NCBI GenBank assembly: GCA_019054805.1
Contig: JAHQIY010000050.1
Coordinates: 1-64,000, forward strand
Length of the DNA stretch: 64,000 nucleotides
Reading direction: 5' to 3'
DNA from: Brachionus manjavacas
Taxonomy: Eukaryota > Rotifera > Eurotatoria > Ploima > Brachionidae
Part shown: in pieces, positions 27,473 to 38,140 of the stretch
How positions within the stretch are numbered: position 1 is the first letter of the stretch
Layout of the letters: every line of letters starts with the position of its first letter
Notes under the pieces: generated by a model
Told to the model about the DNA's origin: nothing
The model's input: the letters and a program-made list of their open reading frames with translations, nothing else
Database searches by the model: none
Translations under genes and position numbers: made by a program

Positions 27473-28039
27473 AGCAAAAGAATTGATTTTTGCTCAAAAA
27501 AGATCTTTTTTTCAGCAAAAAACTAGAAAATATGAAAAAAACTATCTTTTTGTATTATTATTTCGTCTTTTTTAGAGTTCCAAATAAATTATTTTAGCAA
27601 AAAGAATTGATTTTTGCTCAAAAAAAGATCTTTTTTCAGCAAAAACTAGAAAATATGAAAAAAACTATCTTTTTGTATTATTATTTGGTCTTTTTTAGAG
27701 TTCCAAATAAATTATTTTAGCAAAAAGAATTGATTTTTGCTCAAAAAAGATCTTTTTTTCAGCAAAAACTAGAAAATATGAAAAAAACTATCTTTTTGTA
27801 TTATTATTTCGTCTTTTTTAGAGTTCCAAATAAATTATTTTAGCAAAAAGAATTGATTTTTGCTCAAAAAAGATCTTTTTTTCAGCAAAAACTAGAAAAT
27901 ATGAAAAAAACTATCTTTTTGTATTATTATTTCGTCTTTTTTAGAGTTCCAAATAAATTATTTTAGCATAAAAAATTGATTTTTGCTCAAAAAAAGATCT
28001 TTTTTTCAGCAAAAACTAGAAAATATGAAAAAAACTATC

Positions 28040-30750
28040 TTTTTGTATTATTATTTGGTCTTTTTTAGAGTTCTAAATAAATTATTTTAGCAAAAAGAAT
28101 TGATTTTACCCGAAAAAAGATCTTTTTTTCAGCAAAAACTAGAAAATATGAAAAAAACTATCTTTTTGTATTATTATTTCGTCTTTTTAGAGTTCCAAAT
28201 AAATTATTTTAGCAAAAAGAATTGATTTTTGCTCAAAAAAGATCTTTTTTCAGCAAAAACTAGAAAATATGAAAAAAACTATCTTTTTGTATTATTATTT
28301 GGTCTTTTTTAGAGTTCCAAATAAATTATTTTAGCAAAAAGAATTGATTTTTGCTCAAAAAAAAGATCTTTTTTCAGCAAAAACTAGAAAATATGAAAAA
28401 AACTATCTTTTTGTATTATTATTTGGTCTTTTTTAGAGTTCCAAATAAATTATTTTAGCAAAAGAATTGATTTTTGCTCAAAAAAAGATCTTTTTTTCAG
28501 CAAAAACTAGAAAATATGAAAAAAACTATCTTTTTGTATTATTATTTGGTCTTTTTTAGAGTTCTAAATAAATTATTTTAGCAAAAAGAATTGATTTTTG
28601 CTCAAAAAAGATCTTTTTTTCAGCAAAAACTAGAAAATATGAAAAAAACTATCTTTTTGTATTATTATTTCGTCTTTTTTAGAGTTCCAAATAAATTATT
28701 TTAGCAAAAAGAATTGATTTTACCCGAAAAAAAGATCTTTTTTTCAGCAAAAACTAGAAAATATGAAAACAACTATCTTTTTGTATTATTATTTGGTCTT
28801 TTTTAGAGTTCCAAATAAATTATTTTAGCAAAAAGAATTGATTTTACCCGAAAAAAAGATCTTTTTTTCAGCAAAAACTAGAAAATATGAAAAAAACTAT
28901 CTTTTTGTATTATTATTTCGTCTTTTTTAGAGTTCCAAATAAATTATTTTAGCAAAGAATTGATTTTAGCCCAAAAAAAGATCTTTTTATAGGCAAAAAC
29001 TAGAAAATATGAAAAAAACTATCTTTTTGTATTATTATTTGGTCTTTTTTAGAGTTCCAAATAAATTATTTTAGCAAAAAGAATTGATTTTACCCGAAAA
29101 AAAGATCTTTTTTTCAGCAAAAACTAGAAAATATGAAAAAAACTATCTTTTTGTATTATTATTTCGTCTTTTTTAGAGTTCCAAATAAATTATTTTAGCA
29201 AAAAGAATTGATTTTACCCGAAAAAAGATCTTTTTTCAGCAAAAAACTAGAAAATATGAAAACAACTATCTTTTTGTATTATTATTACGTCTTTTTTAGA
29301 GTTCCAAATAAATTATATTAGCAAAAAGAATTGATTATACCCGAAAAAAAGATCTTTTTTCAGCAAAAACTAGAAAATATGAAAAAAACTATCTTTTTGT
29401 ATTATTATTTGGTCTTTTTTAGAGTTCCAAATAAATTATTTTAGCAAAAGAATTGATTTTACTCAAAAAAGATCTTTTTTTTCAGCAAAAACTAGAAAAT
29501 ATGAAAAAACTATCTTTTTGTATTATTATTTGGTCTTTTTTAGAGTTCCAAATAAATTATTTTAGCAAAAGAATTGATTTTTACCCGAAAAAAGATCTTT
29601 TTTTTCGGCAAAAACTAGAAAATATGAAAAAAACTATCTTTTTGTATTATTATTTGGTCTTTTTAGAGTTCCAAATAAATTATTTTAGCAAAAAGAATTG
29701 ATTTTACCCGGAAAAAAGATCTTTTTTTCAGCAAAAACTAGAAAATATGAAAACAACTATCTTTTTGTATTATTATTTGGTCTTTTTTAGAGTTCTAAAT
29801 AAATTATTTTAGCAAAAAGAATTGATTTTACCCGAAAAAAGATCTTTTTCAGCAAAAACTAGAAAATATGAAAAAAACTATCTTTTTGTATTATTATTTC
29901 GTCTTTTTTTAGAGTTCCAAATAAATTATTTTAGCAAAAAGAATTGATTTTACCCGAAAAAAGATCTTTTTTTCAGCAAAAACTAGAAAATATGAAAAAA
30001 ACTATCTTTTTGTATTATTATTTCGTCTTTTTTAGAGTTCCAAATAAATTATTTTAGCAAAAGAATTGATTTTTGCTCAAAAAAGATCTTTTTTCAGCAA
30101 AAACTAGAAAATACGACAAAAACTATCTTTTTGTATTATTATTTCGTCTTTTTTAGAGTTCCAAATAAATTATTTTAGCAAAAAGAATTGATTTTACCCG
30201 AAAAAAAGATCTTTTTTTCAGCAAAAACTAGAAAATATGAAAAAAACTATCTTTTTGTATTATTATTTCGTCTTTTTTAGAGTTCCAAATAAATTATTTT
30301 AGCAAAAAGAATTGATTTTTGCTCAAAAAAAGATCTTTTTTTCAGCAAAAACTAGAAAATATGAAAAAAACTATCTTTTTGTATTATTATTTGGTCTTTT
30401 TTAGAGTTCCAAATAAATTATTTTAGCAAAAAGAATTGATTTTACCCGAAAAAAAGATCTTTTTTTCAGCAAAAACTAGAAAATATGAAAAAAACTATCT
30501 TTTTGTATTATTATTTCGTCTTTTTAGAGTTCCAAATAAATTATTTTAGCAAAAGAATTGATTTTTGCTCAAAAAGATCTTTTTATCAGCAAAAACTAGA
30601 AAATATGAAAAAAACTATCTTTTTTGTATTATTATTTGGTCTTTTTTAGAGTTCCAAATAAATTATTTTAGCAAAAAGAATTGATTTTTACCCGAAAAAA
30701 GATCTTTTTTTCAGCAAAAACTAGAAAATATGAAAAAATCTATCTTTTTT
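28040..30750. repeat. Satellite domain rich in the ACCCG variant
   Basis: In this stretch many monomers have ACCCGAAAA in place of GCTCAAAA (near 28,108, 28,710, 28,846, 29,090, 29,216, 29,580, 29,706, 29,826, 29,950, 30,190, 30,440 and 30,690). TTCGTC and TTGGTC types are intermixed. ACCCG copies also occur between 9,700 and 18,200 but are scarce from 18,200 to 28,000. Confidence 0.7.
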
Positions 30751-31089
30751 TATTATTATTTCGTCTTTTTTAGAGTTCCAAATAAATTATTTTAGCATAG
30801 AGATTTGATTTTTGCTCAAAAATAGATCTTTTTATAGGCAAAAACTAGAAAATATGAAAAAAACTATCTTTTTGTATTATTATTTGGTCTTTTTAGAGTT
30901 CTAAATAAATTATTTTAGCATAAAAAATTGATTTTACCAGAAAAAAAGATCTTTTTTTCAGCAAAAACTAGAAAATATGAAAAAAACTATCTTTTTGTAT
31001 TATTATTTCGTCTTTTTTAGAGTTCCAAATAAATTATTTTAGCAAAAAGAATTGATTTTTCCAGAAAAAAAGATCTTTTTTTATGCAAA

Positions 31090-34000
31090 AACTAGAAAAT
31101 ATGAAAAAACTATCTTTTTGTATTATTATTTGGTCTTTTTTAGAGTTCCAAATAAATTATTTTAGCAAAAAGAATTGATTTTTGCTCAAAAAAAGATCTT
31201 TTTATAGGCAAAAACTAGAAAATATGAAAAAAACTATCTTTTTGTATTATTATTTGGTCTTTTTTAGAGTTCCAAATAAATTATTTTAGCAAAAAGAATT
31301 GATTTTTGCTCAAAAAAAGATCTTTTTTTCAGCAAAAACTAGAAAATATGAAAAAAACTATCTTTTTGTATTATTATTTGGTCTTTTTTAGAGTTCTAAA
31401 TAAATTATTTTAGCAAAAGAATTGATTTTTGCTCAAAAAAGATCTTTTTATAAGCAAAAACTAGAAAATTTGAAAAAAACTATCTTTTTGTATTATTATT
31501 TGGTCTTTTTTAGAGTTCTAAATAAATTATTTTAGCATAAAAAATTGATTTTCCCAGAAAAAAAGATCTTTTTTCAGCAAAAACTAGAAAATATGAAAAA
31601 CTATCTTTTTGTATTATTATTTCGTCTTTTTTAGAGTTCTAAATAAATTATTTTAGCAAAAGAATTGATTTTTGCTCAAAAAAAGATCTTTTTATAAGCA
31701 AAAACTAGAAAATATGAAAAAAACTATCTTTTTGTATTATTATTTGGTCTTTTTTAGAGTTCTAAATAAATTATTTTAGCAAAAAGAATTGATTTTTGCT
31801 CAAAAAAGATCTTTTTCAGCAAAAACTAGAAAATATGAAAAAAACTATCTTTTTGTATTATTATTTGGTCTTTTTTAGAGTTCTAAATAAATTATTTTAG
31901 CAAAAAGAATTGATTTTTGCTCAAAAAAAGATCTTTTTATAAGCAAAAACTAGAAAATATGAAAAAAACTATCTTTTTGTGTTATTATTTGGTCTTTTTT
32001 AGAGTTCTAAATAAATTATTTTAGCATAAAAAATTGATTTTTGCTCAAAAAGATCTTTTTATAAGCAAAAACTAGAAAATATGAAAAAACTATCTTTTTG
32101 TGTTATTATTTGGTCTTTTTAGAGTTCTAAATAAATTATTTTAGCAAAAAGAATTGATTTTTGCTCAAAAAAAGATCTTTTTTCAGCAAAAACTAGAAAA
32201 TATGAAAAAAACTATCTTTTTGTATTATTATTTGGTCTTTTTAGAGTTCTAAATAAATTATTTTAGCAAAAAGAATTGATTTTTGCTCAAAAAAGATCTT
32301 TTTTTCAGCAAAAACTAGAAAATATGAAAAAAACTATCTTTTTGTGTTATTATTTGGTCTTTTTAGAGTTCTAAATAAATTATTTTAGCAAAAAGAATTG
32401 ATTTTTGCTCAAAAAAAGATCTTTTTATAAGCAAAAACTAGAAAATATGAAAAAACTATCTTTTTGTATTATTATTTGGTCTTTTTTAGAGTTCTAAATA
32501 AATTATTTTAGCAAAAGAATTGATTTTTGCTCAAAAAAGATCTTTTTATAGGCAAAAACTAGAAAATATGAAAAAACTATCTTTTTGTATTATTATTTGG
32601 TCTTTTTTAGAGTTCTAAATAAATTATTTTAGCAAAAGAATTGATTTTTGCTCAAAAAGATCTTTTTATAAGCAAAAACTAGAAAATATGAAAAAAACTA
32701 TCTTTTTGTATTATTATTTGGTCTTTTTTAGAGTTCTAAATAAATTATTTTAGCATAAAAAATTGATTTTTGCTCAAAAAGATCTTTTTATAGGCAAAAA
32801 CTAGAAAATATGAAAAAAACTATCTTTTTGTATTATTATTTGGTCTTTTTTAGAGTTCTAAATAAATTATTTTAGCAAAAAGAATTGATTTTTTTGCTCA
32901 AAAAGATCTTTTTATAGGCAAAAACTAGAAAATATGAAAAAACTATCTTTTTGTATTATTATTTGGTCTTTTTTAGAGTTCTAAATAAATTATTTTAGCA
33001 TAAAGAATTGATTTTCCCCGAAAAAAGATCTTTTTTCAGCAAAAACAAGAAAATATGAAAAAAACTATCTTTTTGTATTATTATTTGGTCTTTTTTAGAG
33101 TTCTAAATAAATTATTTTAGCATAAAAGAATTGATTTTGCTCAAAAAAGATCTTTTTATCAGGCAAAAACTAGAAAATATGAAAAAAACTATCTTTTTGT
33201 ATTATTATTTGGTCATTTTTAGAGTTCCAAATAAATTATTTTTGCAAAAAGAATTGATTTTTGCTCAAAAAAAGATCTTTTTATAAGCAAAAACTAGAAA
33301 ATATGAAAAAAACTATCTTTTTGTATTATTATTTGGTCTTTTTTAGAGTTCTAAATAAATTATTTTAGCATAAAAAATTGATTTTCCCCGAAAAAAAGAT
33401 CTTTTTTTCAGCAAAAACTAGAAAATATGAAAAAAACTATCTTTTTGTATTATTATTTGGTCTTTTTTAGAGTTCTAAATAAATTATTTTAGCATAAAAA
33501 ATTGATTTTCCCCGAAAAAAAGATCTTTTTTTCAGCAAAAACTAGAAAATATGAAAAAAACTATCTTTTTGTATTATTATTTGGTCTTTTTTAGAGTTCT
33601 AAATAAATTATTTTAGCAAAAAGAATTGATTTTTGCTCAAAAAAAGATCTTTTTATAGGCAAAAACTAGAAAATATGAAAAAAACTATCTTTTTGTATTA
33701 TTATTTGGTCTTTATTAGAGTTCTAAATAAATTATTTTAGCATAAAAAATTGATTTTCCCCGAAAAAAAGATCTTTTTTTCAGCAAAAACTAGAAAATAT
33801 GAAAAAAACTATCTTTTTGTATTATTATTTGGTCTTTTTTAGAGTTCTAAATAAATTATTTTAGCAAAAAGAATTGATTTTTGCTCAAAAAAAGATCTTT
33901 TTATAGGCAAAAACTAGAAAATATGAAAAAAAACTATCTTTTTGTATTATTATTTGGTCTTTTTTAGAGTTCCAAATAAATTATTTTAGCAAAAAGAATT

Positions 34001-34885
34001 GATTTTTGCTCAAAAAAAGATCTTTTTTTCAGCAAAAACTAGAAAATATGAAAAAAACTATCTTTTTGTATTATTATTTGGTCTTTTTTAGAGTTCTAAA
34101 TAAATTATTTTAGCATAAAAAATTGATTTTCCCCGAAAAAAAGATCTTTTTTTCAGCAAAAACTAGAAAATATGAAAAAAACTATCTTTTTGTATTATTA
34201 TTTGGTCTTTTTTAGAGTTCTAAATAAATTATTTTAGAATAAAAAATTGATTTTCGCCGAAAAAAGATCTTTTTTCAGCAAAAACTAGAAAATATGAAAA
34301 AAACTATCTTTTTGTATTATTATTTGGTCTTTTTTAGAGTTCTAAATAAATTATTTTAGCAAAAGAATTGATTTTTGCTCAAAAAAAGATCTTTTTATAG
34401 GCAAAAACTAGAAAATATGAAAAAAACTATCTTTTTGTATTATTATTTGGTCTTTTTTAGAGTTCTAAATAAATTATTTTAGCAAAAAGAATTGATTTTT
34501 GCTCAAAAAAAGATCTTTTTATAGGCAAAAACTAGAAAATATGAAAAAAACTATCTTTTTGTATTATTATTTCGTCTTTTTTAGAGTTCCAAATAAATTA
34601 TTTTAGCAAAAAGAATTGATTTTACCCGAAAAAAAGATCTTTTTTTCAGCAAAAACTAGAAAATATGAAAAAACTATCTTTTTGTATTATTATTTGGTCT
34701 TTTTTAGAGTTCTAAATAAATTATTTTAGCAAAAAGAATTGATTTTTGCTCAAAAAAAGATCTTTTTTTCAGCAAAAACTAGAAAATATGAAAAAAACTA
34801 TCTTTTTGTATTATTATTTGGTCTTTTTTAGAGTTCTAAATAAATTATTTTAGCATAAAAAATTGATTTTCCCCGAAAAAAATCT
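31090..34885. repeat. Right-edge satellite domain with CCCCG/ATAGGC variants
   Basis: Almost all monomers here have TTGGTC and GTTCT. Two linked haplotypes are intermixed: one with GCATAAAAAATTGA followed by CCCCG, the other with GCAAAAAGAATTGA followed by GCTC and often ATAGGC or ATAAGC. CCCCG copies lie near 33,015, 33,385, 33,507, 33,755, 34,131 and 34,871. The order is not strictly periodic, so I do not call a higher-order repeat. Confidence 0.7.
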
Positions 34886-34953
34886 TCGAATTATTTTTGT
34901 TTAATTAATAAGACATTTCCATTTTTTTTTCATTTAATGTCCTTTAATTCAAG
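34886..34953. other. Unique spacer between satellite edge and homeodomain-like ORF
   Basis: The spacer is 68 bp of AT-rich DNA. It holds no recognisable promoter element apart from T-runs. Confidence 0.6.
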
Positions 34954-35541
34954 ATGAATAGACAAATTGAATCTTTGCTTTCATTCTCGAAATCAATGTT
35001 TTTTTATCTAAAAAATACGGCAATATATAGCGTGAATTTAACAAATCAAGTTTTTCGTGGTGTCAAATATTCTGCCATTTTTTCATTTAATGGTATGGCA
35101 AAAATTGGTCGCTTAATTAATAAAATTATTTTGCTAGAGAACAAGAAAAACAACCACAAAGTAGTAAAAAGGAGACGAATTTGTTATAGAAATCGAAAAT
35201 TACTTTTTACGAATATTTATTCAAAAATAAAAAATTCAAGGCAAGAAAAACTGAAATTGTCACAGAAAACCAATGTATCACTTCGTCAGATTTCAAAGTC
35301 CACTTCAAATTCAATTCGAATTAAGACAAAGTTAAAACGAATTTCTTTCAGTGAAGAAGTGATCTTAAACGATTTCTTTAAAACAGAGAGCATGTATCCT
35401 AATAAGGAACAAAAATCAAAATTGTCGACTTCTTTATCTATCTCAAATAGACAGATAAGTCAATGGTTTTATCGACAAAGAAGGAAAAAACTGCAAAAAG
35501 AATTGATAAAAATCGAAAATAAATCTAATCAAAATACTTGA
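34954..35541 (+). CDS. Divergent homeodomain-like protein
   Basis: A 195-residue intronless ORF from a true ATG to TGA. Residues about 126-182 read as a homeodomain: basic arm KTKLKR, helix 1 around SEEVILNDFF (133-142), helix 2 around KEQKSKLSTSL (151-161), and helix 3 NRQISQWFYRQRRKKL (165-180) with the hallmark WF at 171-172. The usually invariant Asn51 of helix 3 falls on Arg174, which is unusual for a DNA-binding homeodomain. Residues about 72-125 align with the same pattern (RRRICYRNRKLL, then KLKLSQKTNVSLRQIS) but lack the WF, so this may be a decayed first homeodomain in tandem. The N-terminal 70 residues are unlike anything I recognise. A predicted role is nuclear DNA binding, unproven. 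Candidate AATAAA signals lie near 35,650. The start is only about 70 bp from the satellite edge, so its promoter would be very short or lie in the satellite. Confidence 0.6.
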   Translation: MNRQIESLLSFSKSMFFYLKNTAIYSVNLTNQVFRGVKYSAIFSFNGMAKIGRLINKIILLENKKNNHKVVKRRRICYRNRKLLFTNIYSKIKNSRQEKLKLSQKTNVSLRQISKSTSNSIRIKTKLKRISFSEEVILNDFFKTESMYPNKEQKSKLSTSLSISNRQISQWFYRQRRKKLQKELIKIENKSNQNT

Positions 35542-35849
35542 GTAATGGATATAGTTTTTTATTAATATTTTTTTTTGTAGGTTTTAAAAAAAAATCCTAC
35601 AAATAATTAACACTTTGCTTTTATAATAGTTTGTGAATTTTTTTATTAAAAATGTAATAAATTAATAAAATAAAAAATCTAAAAAAATGTTTGATCATTA
35701 ATGTTTATTTTTTAAAATAAAATAAAATTCTTAGAAACTAATCTATAAAAATATTCTTATTTTTAATTCATTTGGAAAAAATATTAATTGATAAGTCAAA
35801 CTGTTAAATTGTTAGTTTTTTTAAGTCTCACATGAAAAATTTTCTATTC
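35542..35849. other. AT-rich intergenic stretch
   Basis: Very AT-rich sequence with several AATAAA or AATAAAA runs near 35,650-35,730 that could serve the upstream ORF. Nothing else is visible. Confidence 0.5.
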
Positions 35850-35854
35850 GGAAT

Positions 35855-36047
35855 AGACATCCGCGACATAGTTGAGACAGCATCGAACTATAATTCTGTG
35901 GACAAGTCAGAAAATCACCAAAAATACATGACATGCTGACGGCCGTCGACCAGTACGTGGACGACCTGCGCAGCCGCTTAGACTGCCGACGCTCGCTCTT
36001 CATCAAGCGTCTCCTATCCGTCTTTTGCTGCATTAGCAGAAAATTTT
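35855..36047 (+). pseudogene. Unidentified broken coding fragment (GC-richer)
   Basis: Base composition jumps relative to the flanks. One frame reads DIRDIVETASNYNSVDKSEN up to a stop near 35,930; another then reads MLTAVDQYVDDLRSRLDCRR and continues to SLFIKRLLSVF before a stop at about 36,047. Two abutting open stretches in different frames with normal residue composition look like one old coding sequence with a frameshift. I do not recognise the family. It lies about 190 bp before the trehalase relic on the same strand and could come from the same duplicated block. Confidence 0.4.
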
Positions 36048-36234
36048 AGAGCCAGATTTGCTGCTTTTAGTAAAAGCCTAGTTATCATTACCGCTGAAGC
36101 AGTTAAAATGCACAAAGCGTTTTAAAAGCGTCACTATCCCTGAACACTGGATACTAGAAGCCGAATAACAACTATTTTTAACATAACCTTGAACCTTTGT
36201 TCTAAATCCAACATCCAAAACTCTTTAGGGGAAA

Positions 36235-37472
36235 TCTCAACTCCACACACAATGAATTCAAAAAGCTCAAATTGATGAGGCATGAAATAATCCAAGCAGC
36301 AAAGCTCTACATGAACGAGAAGTTTTTGCGCTGTGTCAAAACAGCCAACCCAAATGCAGACTCATAGTCAATTGTGGACAGGGCAACACGCAGGCCCATC
36401 GAGCAGGTGCTCATGGCTCTCCAAGACCTGGACGAACACAATCTGGAACAAATACAGCAGTTTTGGACACGCACCTGCACGAGCCGGGCATAGAAATAAT
36501 CCGAGCCGAACTAACAGACTGGGTTGAGCATCCACGCTACTGCTACTGGACCGGCCAAAAATCAATCGAAATTCTGGTCGACAAGCGAACAAAACGCAAG
36601 TTCAAATTCAACCGCTACACAGTCAACACAAAAATAGCCCGGCCCGAATCCTACTTCGAGGACATGCACACGGCCAGCCACTGTCACACCGACGCCTAAA
36701 AACACAAGCTCTACTGCGACATCATGGCCGCCGCCGAGTCCGGCTACGACTTTAGTTCAAGATGGTTCAAGGACCCCATGAACATGGCCACCATTCACAC
36801 CACAGACTTAATATTAATGGTAGCATGTTTGTATGTTTCAAAGGTGGTCAGCTTTCCTATGTCGTCAATTGAAGATGACACGCATCCTGCCAGAGCCAAA
36901 AGTCGTTTTATCAGTCTTGTACAAAAACGAACTAATTTTGAGCGAGCTGAGCCAGCTGAAAGGCGACGATGTCAAGGCCAAGTTGTTCAAACGACTCGCT
37001 GCTAAACGATGCTACGCCATCAACAAACTGTTATGGTCCAAGGAGAACTGCTGCTGGTCCGACTACAATATAAAGAGTCTAAGGCTTCTACGGGTCGAAT
37101 CTAACGCCGCTCTGGTTCGACATGAGACCACCGTCGGGTGTGAGAGCGGCTGAAGTGATCGGTAAACATTGGCACTTGTTTGATGGATATGAGGGCGGCG
37201 TGCCCGTCTCTCTGTTAAAGACCAAGCAGCAATGGGACTTTAATAATGTGTGGGCGTCCAACCAACACTCGTATATCATGATGATATTGAAGCATGAACC
37301 GTATATGGCATTAAAGTTGGCGAGGAAGTTTTTTAATAGTGTGTATCATGGGTGGAAGAAAAGTGGTATGATTTATGAGAAGTATGATGAGCATGTGCCT
37401 GGAGAGAGAGGTGCTGGTGGCGAGTATGACCTACAGACTGGGTTTGGCTGGACTAATGGAGTCATTTTTTAG
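36235..37472 (+). pseudogene. Trehalase (GH37) pseudogene, frameshifted and internally deleted
   Basis: Trehalase hydrolyses alpha,alpha-trehalose to glucose. Family-typical blocks occur in order but in different frames: an N-terminal EIIQAAKLYMNEK block (36,290), SIVDRATRRPIEQVLMAL (36,368), HEPGIEI with LTDWVEHPRYC (36,478-36,535), RPESYFED (36,643), ESGYDFSSRWF (36,736), LYKNELILSEL (36,920), KRCYAINKLLWSKENCCWSDYN (broken here as KRCYAINKLLW then CCWSDYN, 37,000-37,070), QQWDFNNVW (37,229), and the C-terminal GERGAGGEYDLQTGFGWTNG (37,402-37,461). Stops or frameshifts fall near 36,367, 36,460, 36,699, 36,820-36,880 and 37,100. The stretch that should carry signature 1 (PGGRFxExYxWD) between DWVEHPRYC and RPESY is missing, and signature 2 has lost both prolines. 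A full gene would be about 550 residues; this spans about 410 codons. It cannot encode an enzyme. Confidence 0.88.
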
Positions 37473-37780
37473 CTCGTTTAAATTTTTAAAGATGAACTGA
37501 TGCAAGATATGTGTGGTTAAATTAAGAAATTTTTTTGCAATTTTTTTTAATGTTATTAATTAGATATCATTCGGATTCATTTGAGTTAAGGAAAAAATTA
37601 AATTTTTTTGGATAAAAATAAAGCTCTGAAATTGTTTTTATTTTACATTTTTTTTTATTGATGATTTTAAATGTTGATTGTAATAAAATGTATTAGGGGA
37701 ATAAAAGGAAATAAAAAAATTGAAAAAATAAATAAAAAAAAAAACAAAAAAAAATCGAAGAATACGCTCAATTTTTAGCA
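37473..37780. other. AT-rich spacer
   Basis: A-runs and T-runs with an AATAAA near 37,615. No gene is visible. Confidence 0.5.
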
Positions 37781-37781
37781 A

Positions 37782-38030
37782 ATGCCAGACTTGGAACTGC
37801 ACGAGTTCGAAAAAGACCTCATCCAACACTTTGACCGCGACGATAATCCGCATTTTGTCCTCTAACACCAGCGATTTTGTGTGCATTGAGCTCATACAGG
37901 AATTGTGGAAGTACTACCGTAAACATCGCAAATTCAACCGGTCCGATGACAAGTCCATGGAGTTCAAAAGAGATGCCAGCGAACACTCGTACTGTATTGT
38001 TAAAGTTTTTATACTTAAGAAAACAATGTA
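37782..38030 (+). pseudogene. Unidentified broken coding fragment
   Basis: Starting at ATG 37,782, one frame reads MPDLELHEFEKDLIQHFDRD and a few more residues before a stop at 37,863. Another frame then reads SSNTSDFVCIELIQELWKYY and continues RKHRKFNRSDDKSMEFKRD to about 38,030. The bases are GC-richer than the surroundings and the residue mix looks like real protein, so this is probably an old exon or retrocopy with a frameshift in the overlap (37,831-37,863). I cannot name the family. It is on the same strand as the trehalase relic, and the two may derive from one duplicated block. Confidence 0.4.
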
Positions 38031-38140
38031 ATTTAAGAATAATTTTCATTTAGAGTTTATTTAAAAATTATGTTTTAATATTTTATAAAAATTGATTAAA
38101 TTAAAAAATATTGACAAATACAAGTCCAAAAATTTTTTTT

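Larger units (their letters stand above)
1..34885. repeat. Tandem satellite array, ~122-bp monomer
   Basis: Head-to-tail repeats fill the whole interval with no interruption by other DNA. Spacing between successive TTCGTC or TTGGTC landmarks is 121-124 bp in the clean part (for example 24,368, 24,491, 24,615, 24,737, 24,858), which gives about 285 copies. Each monomer is over 80% A+T and runs: TTTAGAGTTC, AAATAAATTATTTT, AGCAAAAA, GAATTGA, TTTTTGCT, a long A-run, AGATCT, a long T-run, CAGCAAAAACTAG, AAAATATG, a long A-run, CTATCTTTTTG, TATTATTATTT. Most length variation is in the A and T runs. The AGATCT means most monomers carry one BglII site. Recurrent variants are TTC/TTG before GTC, GTTCC/GTTCT, GCTC/ACCCG/CCCCG before the A-run, and CAGC/ATAGGC/ATAAGC after the T-run. 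The left end lies outside the window. Short ORFs inside it are translation artefacts. Confidence 0.98.

Noticed and set aside
1-34885. ORFs of 65-97 codons inside the satellite (for example 25,272-25,565)
   Set aside because: They are translations of the repeat itself. The monomer is about 122 bp, not a multiple of three, and frames stay open only where indels happen to compensate.
1-34885. CRISPR array
   Set aside because: The repeat fills the whole period with no unique spacers, and the DNA is eukaryotic.
35821-37279. Minus-strand ORFs in the trehalase region
   Set aside because: They are shadows of GC-richer plus-strand coding remains; no family match on the minus strand.
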